Source: Leuconostoc holzapfelii (GTDB lineage Bacteria > Bacillota > Bacilli > Lactobacillales > Lactobacillaceae). From it: 64,000 bases of DNA. Every line of letters starts with the position of its first letter. Position 1 is the stretch's first letter. A program made the translations under genes and the position numbers. Positions 46,990 through 56,425 of this stretch are shown here, piece by piece. The stretch covers positions 1 to 64,000 of the forward strand of contig NZ_JAAXPO010000004.1 in assembly GCF_012396485.1 (NCBI RefSeq), given 5' to 3'. The notes under the pieces were generated by a model. The model worked only from the letters and a program-made list of their open reading frames with translations, had not been told where the DNA came from and did no database searches.

Positions 46990-48222
46990 TCATCTTGTGC
47001 GATTTTCACGTAACATTTGGACAGCCAGATACGTGAATAAAATACTGATCCCCGTTGCCGTTAAAAGTAGCAAAGCCGCACCAACATTACCCACAAATAC
47101 TGAAGCACTGACAATACCTGAGGCTAAAATCGCCCCGATAGGGCGTGTTGCCGCACTAAAGCCACTATACGCACCAATTTTTTCTGGATTCATCATTTCA
47201 GCCCGTAACGATTGACTGGCTGGTGTGACAATCATTTCTCCAATCGTCAAGATCACCGCAACAATTAACAGTGGCCAAAAGTCAGTGAGCAAAAACATCA
47301 CGGCAAATCCGCCACCTTGCAGTGCCGTACCAAGTGCACTGGCCTTCATTTCCGACCATTGTTCAAATAATTTCGTCATCCAACCCATCAACACCACAAT
47401 GATCAAAGTATTGGTAATCGTCACGACTGATAACATGCGCTGACCAAAAATCGTCACGCCAAATAAATTAATGGTGTGAAACTGTTCTGCTAGATGGGCT
47501 GCCAAATAATAATCTGGTGATGAAAAAATGATTGTTGCCCCAATACTGGCTACCATAAATTTAAGATAACGTTGGTCAGAAAATACGGTGCGATAGCTTT
47601 TAACGGCAGCCCAGACAGACTGCCCATGTGCCGGACGCTTTTCTTTCGGAAATGTCTCTGTAATCCACACTATCACAATGCCTAGGCTCATGAATGCCCC
47701 CAGTGCTGTGCCAATCAGCAATTGAAAACGCGCTGTTTTAAAGAACCAACCACCTAAACCTGCCCCAATCATCACGGCTAAATTAATAACCCAGTAAATC
47801 ATGGCGTAAATAAATTTACGATTTTTCACCGTTGACACATCAATCATCATCGCTTCCTCAGCCGGCGAAGCAAAACTCAGCCCAACAGTGGCCATGAGAA
47901 ATCCGAAAAAAGTGACATAGGGATTGATATAAAACGGTGAATTCATGCTGGCTGCTAATAGATAACCCAGGGACATGACTGCAATACCAACCACCATGAC
48001 GTGTTTTCGGCCCCACAAATCAGCTAGATGACCGCCGTAAAGTCCGGCAATAAAGCCGGCAATTTGCACCAAGACTAATAATATCCCTGTCGAAAAAGCA
48101 CCAAAGTAATCAACATAATAGATGGTCATGTTGGGCCCAACAGATGAACCAATGGCCACCGTGATAAACATCATCACAATACGGAGTTGAATATTTCGAT
48201 CCAATTTAAAAAATGCAGCCAT
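46990..48222 (-). CDS. MFS transporter
   Basis: A 410-residue protein with twelve helices. Motif A is GGHLADLWGRKH after helix 2. It is a paralogue of the MFS protein at 10518-11762, sharing the MIDVST and YAMIYWVINL segments, but has no SgrR-like regulator nearby. It is the last gene after the hisK-HAD-Nudix group, separated from it by a terminator-like hairpin. Substrate unknown; multidrug or sugar efflux. Confidence 0.82.
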   Translation of the reverse strand: MAAFFKLDRNIQLRIVMMFITVAIGSSVGPNMTIYYVDYFGAFSTGILLVLVQIAGFIAGLYGGHLADLWGRKHVMVVGIAVMSLGYLLAASMNSPFYINPYVTFFGFLMATVGLSFASPAEEAMMIDVSTVKNRKFIYAMIYWVINLAVMIGAGLGGWFFKTARFQLLIGTALGAFMSLGIVIVWITETFPKEKRPAHGQSVWAAVKSYRTVFSDQRYLKFMVASIGATIIFSSPDYYLAAHLAEQFHTINLFGVTIFGQRMLSVVTITNTLIIVVLMGWMTKLFEQWSEMKASALGTALQGGGFAVMFLLTDFWPLLIVAVILTIGEMIVTPASQSLRAEMMNPEKIGAYSGFSAATRPIGAILASGIVSASVFVGNVGAALLLLTATGISILFTYLAVQMLRENRTR

Positions 48223-48251
48223 TCGGCCCTCCTATTTTGTTCTTAATTAAG

Positions 48252-48304
48252 ACACAAAAGAAATATGGCAGCACACCAGTCTCGTGCGCAATTCGCCATA
48301 TTTC
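48252..48304 (-). terminator. Hairpin after the Nudix gene
   Basis: AGAAATATGGC and its complement GCCATATTTCT enclose about 30 bases, followed by TTTTGTG on the minus strand. It is probably the terminator of the hisK-HAD-Nudix unit. Confidence 0.65.
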
Positions 48305-48333
48305 TCCTAGCTTTCATCGTGTTTAACAACGCA

Positions 48334-48852
48334 TTAAAATAACAAGGATTTCGCCGCATCAAACAAATGATTGTCATCAAAGCCATTCGCCGTGTTAATG
48401 GCCATTGCTTCAGCAAGGCTGACCCACCGCACAGCAACCACTTCTGTGGTTTGCAATTTAAAAGTCATCGGCGCATCTGGTAAACGTAAAGCGTACCAAT
48501 CCTCAAGCCAATCCGCATAAGATAATGTCGTGATAAAACGGAGTTGTTCTTGTGAAACGGCTAGGCCCAACTCTTCAGATAATTCACGCACCAAGCCTTG
48601 GCGACTTGTCTCCCCGGCTAACACCGAACCACCGGTATCCGCCGTCCAAATTCCTGGATGACTCAACTTATCAAACGCCCGTTGTTGCAATAAAATGTCA
48701 CCTTGTGCGTTGAACACCAAGCCATTAGTCACGAGATGATAATCTCCTACTGCAAGTTGGTCGCCCCGCGCATGGGTACGTCCAGTCGGATTTTTTTGCG
48801 CATCATAAACATCCCAAAGTTCACCTATTTGATCAGCACGTGTGGTTGTCAT
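48334..48852 (-). CDS. Nudix hydrolase (Idi/YfcD-like)
   Basis: A 172-residue Nudix protein. The Nudix box is GGSVLAGETSRQGLVRELSEELGL (about 74-97), complete with its RE-x2-EE core. The N-terminus ELWDVYDAQKNPTGRTHARG resembles the YfcD/isopentenyl-diphosphate isomerase-like branch. Its start overlaps the end of the HAD gene by four bases (ATGA), so it is coupled to it. Substrate unknown. Confidence 0.87.
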   Translation of the reverse strand: MTTTRADQIGELWDVYDAQKNPTGRTHARGDQLAVGDYHLVTNGLVFNAQGDILLQQRAFDKLSHPGIWTADTGGSVLAGETSRQGLVRELSEELGLAVSQEQLRFITTLSYADWLEDWYALRLPDAPMTFKLQTTEVVAVRWVSLAEAMAINTANGFDDNHLFDAAKSLLF

Positions 48853-49514
48853 CTTAGTAGCACCTCCGCTAAGGCCGCTCGCGTAGACACCAGATAATCG
48901 GGCTGTGCTTGCCGCAACTTCGCTGGTTCATGTGATCCCCAAGTGACGCCAACCGATGTCATGCCGGCCGCATTACCGGCGTCGATATCAAACGTCGCAT
49001 CGCCGACCATTGCTGCGCGATCGGCTGACAAATGATAATCCGCAAGCGCTTGCAGTAACCCATCTGGCGCCGGTTTATAAGCAACCACGCGGTCGGAGCC
49101 ATAAATCGCTGTAAAATACTGATCAAGTTTTAAAATCGCGAGATTTCGTTGTGCTATGGCTGTTTTTTTGCTCGTCATCACAAATAATTGCTGCTTATTG
49201 TCCACAAGCTGTGCTAAAAGTTCAGGCATACCCGAAAACGCTTGAATGGTTGCTGTCGATTCACCGGCTGCATACGCCGCTCGAAACGCATGAAATAAGG
49301 TTTGCAACGCTGATTCATCCAAGACATTTGCTGACAACAATGGGAAGGATGTTTCGATTGGGACACCTTGATACATCACAATTTCTGCCGCTGATGGCAC
49401 TGGCAAGCCTTGTTGGGCAAAGGCTGATTGCGTGGCGAAAACGGATAACTTTTCAGTATTTGCAATCGTACCATCGAAATCAAAAAATATAGCGTGATAG
49501 TTAGGCTTGGTCAT
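48849..49514 (-). CDS. HAD-IA hydrolase (phosphoglycolate phosphatase/PgmB-like)
   Basis: A 221-residue HAD phosphatase: motif I FFDFDGTIANTE, motif II MTSKK, a Lys in AYKPAPDGL, and motif IV MVGDATFDIDAGNAAG. A helical C1 cap lies between motifs I and II. Substrate unknown; this group contains phosphoglycolate phosphatase and nucleotide phosphatases. It overlaps hisK upstream by 14 bases and the Nudix gene downstream by four. Confidence 0.88.
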   Translation of the reverse strand: MTKPNYHAIFFDFDGTIANTEKLSVFATQSAFAQQGLPVPSAAEIVMYQGVPIETSFPLLSANVLDESALQTLFHAFRAAYAAGESTATIQAFSGMPELLAQLVDNKQQLFVMTSKKTAIAQRNLAILKLDQYFTAIYGSDRVVAYKPAPDGLLQALADYHLSADRAAMVGDATFDIDAGNAAGMTSVGVTWGSHEPAKLRQAQPDYLVSTRAALAEVLLR

Positions 49515-50331
49515 CTGCTAATACCTCACGAAGTTCTGAAAAATACCGCCCCACATCACTTACCTGATGGGCATCTGAGCCATAAACAATGTCAACGCCC
49601 ATGTCTTGCGCCGCATTCACAATGTCAAACGCCGGATAGGTTGCACCATTTTCAACTTCGCCAAGTCCTGCCGCATTAAATTCAAGTGCATAGCCGCGTG
49701 CTGCCATAATCTGCAAAATATCCCCAATCATTTGATAGATATCATCGGCATAATCTGGCAGCGCCAATACCTTTTGAAATTTTTTCACCAGCCCCAAATG
49801 GCCAATCCTAACAGGCACATCAATACCCAAAACTGCTTCAATGCTTTGTGCAACAACCTTGAAATATTGTTGATAGAAGACCTGAGGATTAACGAGCATC
49901 TGGTTAAATTGGGTCATTAACAGCGCTGCTGAATAATCAATGGGCGCTATTTGGCCGCTATCATCTGGCAGCAAGTGAACAGCCAATACAATTTCATCCA
50001 CCCAATCTTGATTTTCACGCAAGAATGCGCGCATTTCACGTTCATGGCCGACGATATAGTCCACCTCAAAGCCACGCTTAATCTGAATTTGATCACCATA
50101 TTTTGTCATCAAGCGCGCCGTTTCAGCCTTAACTTGGGCAATATCGTACTCGCTCACCACAGCATAATCTTCTGGTAAAGCTAAATCTCCTAGCAATGGG
50201 GCATGTTCAGTGATGGTGTAAGTATCAAACCCCAAGGCAATTGCACGTTCAATATAGGCATCAAAAGGCTCATTTGAATTTTGATGTGAATAGGGTGTGT
50301 GCGTGTGACCATCTTTTTTTTGCAACGTCAT
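49501..50331 (-). CDS. hisK: PHP-type histidinol-phosphatase
   Basis: A 276-residue PHP-domain phosphatase. Metal ligands are visible in DGHTHTPYS (about 7-15), EHAP, the RGFEVDYI glutamate, VHLL, and GSDAHQVSDVG near the C-terminus. The PHP family HisJ/HisK hydrolyses histidinol phosphate in histidine synthesis. No other his genes are nearby, so an additional or alternative sugar-phosphate substrate remains possible. It heads the operon with the HAD and Nudix genes. Confidence 0.88.
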   Translation of the reverse strand: MTLQKKDGHTHTPYSHQNSNEPFDAYIERAIALGFDTYTITEHAPLLGDLALPEDYAVVSEYDIAQVKAETARLMTKYGDQIQIKRGFEVDYIVGHEREMRAFLRENQDWVDEIVLAVHLLPDDSGQIAPIDYSAALLMTQFNQMLVNPQVFYQQYFKVVAQSIEAVLGIDVPVRIGHLGLVKKFQKVLALPDYADDIYQMIGDILQIMAARGYALEFNAAGLGEVENGATYPAFDIVNAAQDMGVDIVYGSDAHQVSDVGRYFSELREVLADDQA

Positions 50332-50380
50332 ACCGGACTCCTTCTCTCAATAGTTATCTTTATTTTACCGATAAGCACAC

Positions 50381-50412
50381 AAAAAAGCGAACCAGATTTC
50401 TCTGATTCGCTT
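50381..50412 (-). terminator. Phosphoketolase terminator
   Basis: AAGCGAATCAGA-GAAA-TCTGGTTCGCTT followed by T run on the minus strand. Confidence 0.92.
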
Positions 50413-50455
50413 GCTTTGAATGAATAAACTTTAAGGTGATTGCCCATAGGGTGAA

Positions 50456-52909
50456 TTACTTCAAAGGTGACCAGTTCCATTCAGTAAATTCTTCGATATC
50501 GCGACCTTCGTTGCGAGTCACTTCGAAGTGCTTTGCCAAAGTTTCGTCCATCTTAGCGATGAATGTATCAGCAGCAGCTTGATCAATTGTGCCGTTAGCT
50601 GACAAGATTTCTGCAGCTTCCTTAGCTTGGTGGAAACGATCCAAGTGTGAGTAAACACGCATGTCATATGTTGTTGTGATGTCACCATCTTCACGGTAAC
50701 CGTGAACATAGACATCACCCTTGAACTTGCGTTCGAAGAAGAATGATTCTACCAAGTTTTCATAAGCGTGGAAGCCGAAGATAACTGGCTTGTCAGCTTG
50801 GAAGAACTTGTTAAATTCTTCGTCAGACAATTCACGTTCGTCGTTCAAATGTGATTCTGACTTCTTTTGCAAACGAAGCAATTCAACAACGTTGACATAG
50901 CGGAACTTAACTTCTGGGAAGGCTTGGTTGATCAACCACAAAGCGGCCAAAGTTTCGATTGTTGGTTCTGTACCAGCTGATGCGAATGTAATATCTACAT
51001 CGCCTGAAGGTGCAGTAGAAGCCCAATCAATAACCTTCAAACCTTCGTTAGCCAATACATCAGCTTCATCAGCAGTAAACCATTGTTGACGTGGTTGCTT
51101 TGAAGCAATAATCAAGTTAACCTTGTGACGTTCTGAGAAGGCACGGTCTTGAACAGCCAACAATGAGTTACCATCGGCTGGCAAGTATTCGCGGATGAAG
51201 TCAGACTTCTTTTCAGCCAAGTGTGTCAACATACCTGGATCTTGGTGAGTGTAACCGTTGTGATCTTGTTGGAAGGCAGTTGATGTTGCAATCAAGTTCA
51301 ATGATGGGTAATCATTACGCCATGCTTGTTCTGAAGCGTGACGCAACCACTTGAAGTGTTGTGTCACCATTGTGTCGACAACACGCAAGAATGATTCGTA
51401 TGATGCGAAGATTCCAACACGACCAGTCAATGTGTAACCTTCTAGCCAACCTTCAGCTTGGTGTTCTGACAACTGTGAATCAATGATACGACCTTCTGGG
51501 CCGACGTATTGATCGTTTGGTTCCTTAACTTCTTCCATCCATTGACGGTTAGTTGTGTTAAAGAGATCCCACAAACGGTTTGACATTGTTTCATCAGGTC
51601 CGAAGACACGGAATGAAGTTGGGTTTAACTTTGCAACTTCTTCCAAGTATGATGAAAGTGTTGTCATGTCCATGTTTTGCGTTGTCTTTGGCAATTCATG
51701 TCCACGGTTTTCACTTGTAATGTCGTTTGTGAATTGACGCCAATCTGGCAATGTCAAATCAGTTGCCTTTTCGCCGCGGCGACGACCACCGTTAGCGATT
51801 GGGTTAGCTGACATACGCTTGTCACCCTTAGGTGCAATCGCCTTCAATTCATCCTTCAATGAACCATCAGCATTGAACAATTCTTCTGGCTTGTATGAGT
51901 TCATCCATGCTTCGAATTGTGGCAATGTGTCAAGCTTGTGTTGTTCCAAAGGCAATGGCACTTGGTGGGCACGGAATGAATCTTCGATAGGGTTACCATC
52001 TTCATCGTGCGTTGGACCACCCCAACCCTTTGGCAAACGTGCAATAATCACAGGCCATGCAGGAATTGTACCATCTTCATACTTACCGTTTTCACGGGCA
52101 TCCTTTTGGATAGCCAAGATGTCTTCAATCGCTTGGTCAAAGACCTTAGCAGCGATTTCGTGGTATGCAGCATAGTCATGAATGTCATCGTTTTCGATGA
52201 AGCGTGGTGAGTAACCCAAACCTTCAAAGAACTTTGTGATTTCTTCATCGCTCATACGTGAGAAGATTGTTGGGTTTGAAATCTTGAAACCATTCAAATC
52301 CATGATTGGCAAAACGGCACCATCGTTCTTGGCATTCAAGAACTTTGTTGAATGCCATGAAGTCATTGATGGACCTGTTTCGGCTTCACCATCACCAACA
52401 ACGGCGAAAGCGATTTGGTCAGGGTTGTCCAAAACAGCACCGAAGGCGTGTGACAATGAGTAACCCAATTCACCACCTTCATGCAATGAACCTGGTGTTT
52501 GCGCTGTCATGTGTGATCCGATTCCGCCAGGGAATGAGAAACGCTTGAACAAACGGCTCATACCAGCCAAATCTTGTGTGATTTCTGGGTAATCTTCAGT
52601 ATATTCGCCATCCAAGTAAGCGTTAGTAACCATAACTTGGCCACCGTGTCCTGGACCACCGATATAGAACATGTTCACGTCATACTTGTTGATCAAACGG
52701 TTTGCGTGTGCATACAAGAATGTTTGACCTGAAATTGTTCCCCAGTGACCGATAGGCTTAACTTTAACGTCTTCGGCTTGGATTGGTGTGTTAGTAACTG
52801 AGAACAAAGGGTTGCTCTTCAAGAAGATCATCCCCGCTGACAAATAGTTGGTTGCACGCCACCACTTATCAACAAGTTCCAAGTACTCTTTTGAATCGAA
52901 ATCTGCCAT
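50456..52909 (-). CDS. xpkA: Xylulose-5-phosphate/fructose-6-phosphate phosphoketolase
   Basis: An 817-residue thiamine-diphosphate enzyme that splits xylulose 5-phosphate into acetyl phosphate and glyceraldehyde 3-phosphate, the key step of heterolactic fermentation. Family signatures are [20 protein letters not shown] (about 143-162) and the cofactor-binding [16 protein letters not shown] (about 172-187). Length is standard. Codon use is strongly biased, as for a very highly expressed gene. AAGGAG precedes the ATG. Its promoter overlaps an inverted repeat, and a GntR regulator gene lies just upstream. Confidence 0.98.
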   Translation of the reverse strand: MADFDSKEYLELVDKWWRATNYLSAGMIFLKSNPLFSVTNTPIQAEDVKVKPIGHWGTISGQTFLYAHANRLINKYDVNMFYIGGPGHGGQVMVTNAYLDGEYTEDYPEITQDLAGMSRLFKRFSFPGGIGSHMTAQTPGSLHEGGELGYSLSHAFGAVLDNPDQIAFAVVGDGEAETGPSMTSWHSTKFLNAKNDGAVLPIMDLNGFKISNPTIFSRMSDEEITKFFEGLGYSPRFIENDDIHDYAAYHEIAAKVFDQAIEDILAIQKDARENGKYEDGTIPAWPVIIARLPKGWGGPTHDEDGNPIEDSFRAHQVPLPLEQHKLDTLPQFEAWMNSYKPEELFNADGSLKDELKAIAPKGDKRMSANPIANGGRRRGEKATDLTLPDWRQFTNDITSENRGHELPKTTQNMDMTTLSSYLEEVAKLNPTSFRVFGPDETMSNRLWDLFNTTNRQWMEEVKEPNDQYVGPEGRIIDSQLSEHQAEGWLEGYTLTGRVGIFASYESFLRVVDTMVTQHFKWLRHASEQAWRNDYPSLNLIATSTAFQQDHNGYTHQDPGMLTHLAEKKSDFIREYLPADGNSLLAVQDRAFSERHKVNLIIASKQPRQQWFTADEADVLANEGLKVIDWASTAPSGDVDITFASAGTEPTIETLAALWLINQAFPEVKFRYVNVVELLRLQKKSESHLNDERELSDEEFNKFFQADKPVIFGFHAYENLVESFFFERKFKGDVYVHGYREDGDITTTYDMRVYSHLDRFHQAKEAAEILSANGTIDQAAADTFIAKMDETLAKHFEVTRNEGRDIEEFTEWNWSPLK

Positions 52910-52978
52910 GAGATTAAGTACTCCTTATTTTTTGAGAGAATCGTAAACCACGAATCTTTCTCCGTTATTTACTCTTCA

Positions 52979-53007
52979 AGTATAACCGATTATGGTTATT
53001 TATTCAA
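52979..53007 (-). promoter_or_regulatory. Phosphoketolase promoter with inverted repeat
   Basis: TTGAAT (53002-53007), 17-base spacer, TATACT (52979-52984) on the minus strand. ATAACC-N6-GGTTAT (52982-52999) overlaps the -10 and spacer. Confidence 0.78.
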
Positions 53008-53063
53008 GACAGCACGCTTGATTGGTTGATTTTATTTTTAATTTTGGTTGGTGCAGAACCACT

Positions 53064-53079
53064 ATTGGTACGGTCCAAT
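53064..53079. promoter_or_regulatory. Candidate GntR operator upstream of phosphoketolase
   Basis: ATTGGTACGGTCCAAT, with ATTGG/CCAAT arms, lies about 57 bases upstream of the phosphoketolase -35. A related sequence, ATTGGTCGGACC (53880-53891), sits in the gntR promoter. The shared ATTGGT(A)CGG(T/A)CC core suggests one regulator binds both. Confidence 0.42.
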
Positions 53080-53101
53080 AATTCAACAACTTAATCACAC
53101 A

Positions 53102-53130
53102 TAAAAAAACGCCCCCAAACAGGCGTTTTT
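53102..53130 (-). terminator. gntR terminator
   Basis: AACGCC/GGCGTT stem with a short loop and TTTTTTT on the minus strand, immediately after the stop codon. Confidence 0.85.
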
Positions 53131-53860
53131 ATTCGGAATCAATACTGACAAAGGCATTATAGCGTAAATACTTATAGTGTAGACGCATGGTTGAAAATTC
53201 CAACGGTGTCCCATCATCCATAAAGAAAATCCCTTCCATGATACCAACTGGCTCTTTTTCTGAGAGTTCTAATAAGGCTTGATCTTCTTGGTTTGACGGT
53301 TCAGCCATGATCGTCATAAAGGATTTCGTCACGGTCCGGTTTTTAGTATTTTCAACGTATTCATACACGGAACCTGACACAATTTCCTTATTTAACCCAG
53401 GCAAGACGTTAATTGGTACATAGCCACGTTCAATCATGAACGGTACACCTTCCAAGCGACGCAGACGCTTAATTTCATACACAAAATCACCGTCATTTAA
53501 AAACAACGCTTGCTGTTGCACTGGCGTTGCTGGCACGACTTGAAAGTCTAATAACTCAATACTTGGCGCTTGGCCGGCCACACGAAATGAATCGGAGACC
53601 CCGAGATTAGAGCCTTCGTGTTGGAACAATTCGTGATTTTTTAAATAGAGTGGATTGACAAATGTACCACTCCCACGCTTTTTAAAAATCACCCCTTGTT
53701 GTACCAGCACATTTAACGCACGTTTAATGGACGAACGCGACACACCGTATTGTTCTGCTAGTGTACGTTCATCTGGTAATTTCAACGCTGGAAAGGCGCC
53801 GTTATAAATTTTCTGTTTTAAATCCGCTTGCACGGTCACATAAATCGCTTCTGACATCAT
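53129..53860 (-). CDS. GntR/HutC-family regulator with UTRA domain
   Basis: A protein of about 243 residues. The N-terminal winged helix (LPDERTLAEQYGVSRSSIKRALNVLVQQG, about 25-53) is GntR-type; residues about 95-235 form a UTRA effector domain. Such regulators respond to sugars or amino sugars. Position next to phosphoketolase suggests control of pentose or energy metabolism. The ATG lies only seven bases after a TATACT -10 and no Shine-Dalgarno is visible, so the mRNA appears leaderless. A second ATG follows immediately. Confidence 0.88.
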   Translation of the reverse strand: MMSEAIYVTVQADLKQKIYNGAFPALKLPDERTLAEQYGVSRSSIKRALNVLVQQGVIFKKRGSGTFVNPLYLKNHELFQHEGSNLGVSDSFRVAGQAPSIELLDFQVVPATPVQQQALFLNDGDFVYEIKRLRRLEGVPFMIERGYVPINVLPGLNKEIVSGSVYEYVENTKNRTVTKSFMTIMAEPSNQEDQALLELSEKEPVGIMEGIFFMDDGTPLEFSTMRLHYKYLRYNAFVSIDSE

Positions 53861-53867
53861 GTAAACT

Positions 53868-53927
53868 AGTATAACACAAATTGGTCGGACCGCAATCCTT
53901 TTTGGTTACCCCAATTTATGTTAAACT
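53868..53927. promoter_or_regulatory. Divergent gntR / YbaK-like promoters giving leaderless transcripts
   Basis: Minus strand: TTGCGG (53890-53895), 16-base spacer, TATACT (53868-53873), seven bases, ATG. Plus strand: TTTTTG (53899-53904), 17-base spacer, TAAACT (53922-53927), nine bases, ATG. Neither gene has a Shine-Dalgarno. GGTCGGACC (53883-53891) lies within the gntR promoter and could be an autoregulatory site. Confidence 0.62.
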
Positions 53928-53936
53928 AGAAACATC

Positions 53937-54434
53937 ATGGCAAAGAAAAAAATTAAAAAAACACTACCCGAACAAGTAATGGACAAACACGGCGTGCCCT
54001 ATACACCGCTGACGCTCAATGTTTTAGACAAAACGGCAGCGCAACGCGATGCTATTCTCGCTGAATTCGGTGTTGCTCACGAAGACATCTATAAAACATT
54101 GGCGGCCACTGGTGATAAAACCGGCCCCGTGATTGCTGTTATCCCAATCACCCAACACCTCTCGTTGAAAAAATTAGCGGCCGCCTCTGGTAACAAAAAA
54201 GTGACCATGCTGCCCCAAAAAGTATTGCAACAAACAACCGGTTATGTTCATGGCGCCAATAATCCAGTGGGGATTTGGCACACAAAACACTTTCCAATCT
54301 ATCTTGACTTAACAGCACAATCAGCCCCTTATTTTTTGGTCAGTGCTGGTGAGTTAGGCCGAAGTGACCAAATCAACCCGACTGATCTCGCGCAATTAGT
54401 CGCCGCCCCTTTCGTCGATTTACTAGAAAACTAG
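53937..54434 (+). CDS. Cys-tRNA(Pro) deacylase (YbaK/EbsC family)
   Basis: A 165-residue protein of the YbaK/ProX editing family: basic N-terminus, then EFGVAHEDIYKTLAATGD and AVIPITQHLSLKKLAAASGNKKV, which carry the conserved catalytic-lysine and substrate-pocket region. These enzymes hydrolyse Cys wrongly attached to tRNA-Pro. It is the only plus-strand gene right of 37 kb. The start codon appears leaderless (see the promoter region). It shares a bidirectional terminator with dnaB. Confidence 0.82.
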   Translation: MAKKKIKKTLPEQVMDKHGVPYTPLTLNVLDKTAAQRDAILAEFGVAHEDIYKTLAATGDKTGPVIAVIPITQHLSLKKLAAASGNKKVTMLPQKVLQQTTGYVHGANNPVGIWHTKHFPIYLDLTAQSAPYFLVSAGELGRSDQINPTDLAQLVAAPFVDLLEN

Positions 54435-54440
54435 CCCAAC

Positions 54441-54470
54441 AAAAAAGACAGTCAGCAGACTGTCTTTTTT
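54441..54470. terminator. Bidirectional terminator between YbaK-like gene and dnaB
   Basis: AAAAAAGACAGTC-AGCA-GACTGTCTTTTTT. Confidence 0.95.
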
Positions 54471-55935
54471 ACCATCCAGGATTGCCATTAGGACCAGCAT
54501 TCATATCATCACGATATAACGGTGCCATCGGGCTAAATTTAAAGGTTGGCTTATTAAACATTAATGTCGCCGTGCCCCGCGCACCGGCACGGTTCTTTTC
54601 CAAAATAATTTCAATTGGCACCGCTTCTTCTTCATCACGTGGATCAGCATCACCATCATCATCGCCACCGTCATTGCGATAATAATCATCACGATACAAA
54701 AAGGCCACGATATCGGCATCTTGTTCGATTGAGCCTGATTCACGTAAATCAGATAGCACCGGCCGCTTGTCTGTGCGTTGTTCAACACCACGGCTCAATT
54801 GGGCCAACGCCAAAATTGGTGTGTGTAATTCTTTCGCCAATTTTTTAATCGACCGCGACACTTCAGACACCGCCTGTTGCCGACTTTCAGTGTTATTAGA
54901 TTCGATCAAACCCAAATAATCAATAATGACCATGCCGATAGGATGCGGATTATTGGTCCGCTGGTCAACTGACATATCATTCACGAGATCCTTTTCCAGC
55001 TTGCGTAGTTTCGCACTAATCTGGTTAATTTTAATCCCCGCTGTATCGTCCATGTAAATTTGCATGTTCGCCAATGACTGCATAGCTAACGTTAATGATT
55101 GCCAATCTTCTTGCGTCATCTGACCTGTGGTCAAATGATTTGAATCAATCGCACCTTCCGCAGCGACTAAACGGGTCACCAAGTCAACGGCGCCCATTTC
55201 CAAGCTAAACACAACCACCGGCACTTGCTCCGCCTTGGCAACGTTTTTAGCAATATTAAGCACAAAGGCTGTCTTTCCCACCGCAGGGCGTGCGCCGAGG
55301 ACAATCATTTGATCCTCACGAAAGCCATGCGTCAATTTATCTAATTCTGGATAGCCCGTGGCCAAGCCAACAACGTCATTGTCGTTGGCGACTGCTTGAT
55401 CGAGATTGGCTTGAAAGGCTTGCAAAACGTCTTTAATCTTTTGAAAATCATCATCGCCACGGTTTTCCGCCAAATTATCCAAATTACGACTTAACGTATC
55501 TAAAATCTCTTCACTGGGCGAGGCGGCATCATAGGCCAATGACATACTGCGGGTTAATGTTTCAATCATACGGCGCAAAATTGCCTTCTCGCGAACAATG
55601 TTAGCATAATGTTTTAAGTTAGCCGACGACGCTGAGGATTCAGAGATTTCAGCAAGATAGGCCATGCCCCCAACATTGTCTAATTGCTGTAAACTATTGA
55701 GTTTATCTTGCAACGTGAGCATGTCAATGGGGCGCTGCTCATCAACCAATTGCTGCATCGCTTTAAAAATCGTTTGGTGTGCTTGCCGATAAAAATCATC
55801 GGCTTCTAAAATGGCACTAGCGGCCACCATCGCATTATCAGATTTGACGTCAAAGAAGATGGCTCCAAGTACGGCACGTTCAGCATCGACATCTTGTGGG
55901 GCTTGTCTATACTCGTAGGCTTCTGGGTTGTCCAT
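54469..55935 (-). CDS. dnaB: Replicative DNA helicase DnaB
   Basis: A 488-residue hexameric helicase (B. subtilis DnaC orthologue). The N-terminal domain (PQDVDAERAVLGAIF) and RecA-like C-terminal domain with Walker A GARPAVGKTAF (about 211-221) and Walker B VIIDYLGLI are complete. It unwinds DNA at the replication fork. A run of acidic residues (DDYYRNDGGDDDGDADPRDEEE, about 420-441) enlarges the loop before the final IEIILEKNRAGARGT motif, compared with the shorter loop in Bacillus. It starts two bases after the rplI stop. Confidence 0.97.
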   Translation of the reverse strand: MDNPEAYEYRQAPQDVDAERAVLGAIFFDVKSDNAMVAASAILEADDFYRQAHQTIFKAMQQLVDEQRPIDMLTLQDKLNSLQQLDNVGGMAYLAEISESSASSANLKHYANIVREKAILRRMIETLTRSMSLAYDAASPSEEILDTLSRNLDNLAENRGDDDFQKIKDVLQAFQANLDQAVANDNDVVGLATGYPELDKLTHGFREDQMIVLGARPAVGKTAFVLNIAKNVAKAEQVPVVVFSLEMGAVDLVTRLVAAEGAIDSNHLTTGQMTQEDWQSLTLAMQSLANMQIYMDDTAGIKINQISAKLRKLEKDLVNDMSVDQRTNNPHPIGMVIIDYLGLIESNNTESRQQAVSEVSRSIKKLAKELHTPILALAQLSRGVEQRTDKRPVLSDLRESGSIEQDADIVAFLYRDDYYRNDGGDDDGDADPRDEEEAVPIEIILEKNRAGARGTATLMFNKPTFKFSPMAPLYRDDMNAGPNGNPGW

Positions 55936-55937
55936 AC

Positions 55938-56390
55938 TTATCCCTCGCTGACATGAACACGCAAGTCGGCCGTGACATCACGGTGCAGTTTCAAAGGGAC
56001 GGTTGTATAACCAAGAGCATGAATCGGTTGGTTCAATTCCAACTTGCGCTTATCCACTTTAATTTGCTTTTGTTCGGCGAGTGCTGCCGCAATTTGCTTT
56101 GAAGAAACAGCACCAAACAAGCGGCCGTCAGCGCCGGACTTCCCCTTAATTTCGACAACAAACGCGTCATCTTCAATGGTTGTTTTTAACGCTTGTGCCT
56201 CTGCTAATAATTCAGCTGCAGCCTTTTCTTCAGCCTTTTGGCGGCCTTTGACGGCCCCTAAGTTTTTACCAGTAGCTGGTTCAGCCTTCTTATTTTTAAT
56301 CAAAAAGTTGTTGGCGTAGCCATCTGGGACCTCTTTAATTTCACCTTTTTTACCACGGCCCTTAACGTCTTCTAAAAATACAACTTTCAT
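55938..56390 (-). CDS. rplI: 50S ribosomal protein L9
   Basis: A 150-residue protein with the L9 N-terminal domain ([20 protein letters not shown]), a connecting helix and the C-terminal rRNA-binding domain. It is placed between gdpP and dnaB as in other Firmicutes. GGAGG precedes the ATG. It lies 35 bases after the true end of the gdpP reading frame. Confidence 0.98.
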   Translation of the reverse strand: MKVVFLEDVKGRGKKGEIKEVPDGYANNFLIKNKKAEPATGKNLGAVKGRQKAEEKAAAELLAEAQALKTTIEDDAFVVEIKGKSGADGRLFGAVSSKQIAAALAEQKQIKVDKRKLELNQPIHALGYTTVPLKLHRDVTADLRVHVSEG

Positions 56391-56425
56391 GTGTTACTCC
56401 TCCAAATATATGTTTCTCAAACCAG

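Noticed and set aside
54615-54848. Histidine-rich 77-residue plus-strand frame
   Set aside because: It is the reverse shadow of the Asp-rich insertion in DnaB and has no ribosome site.
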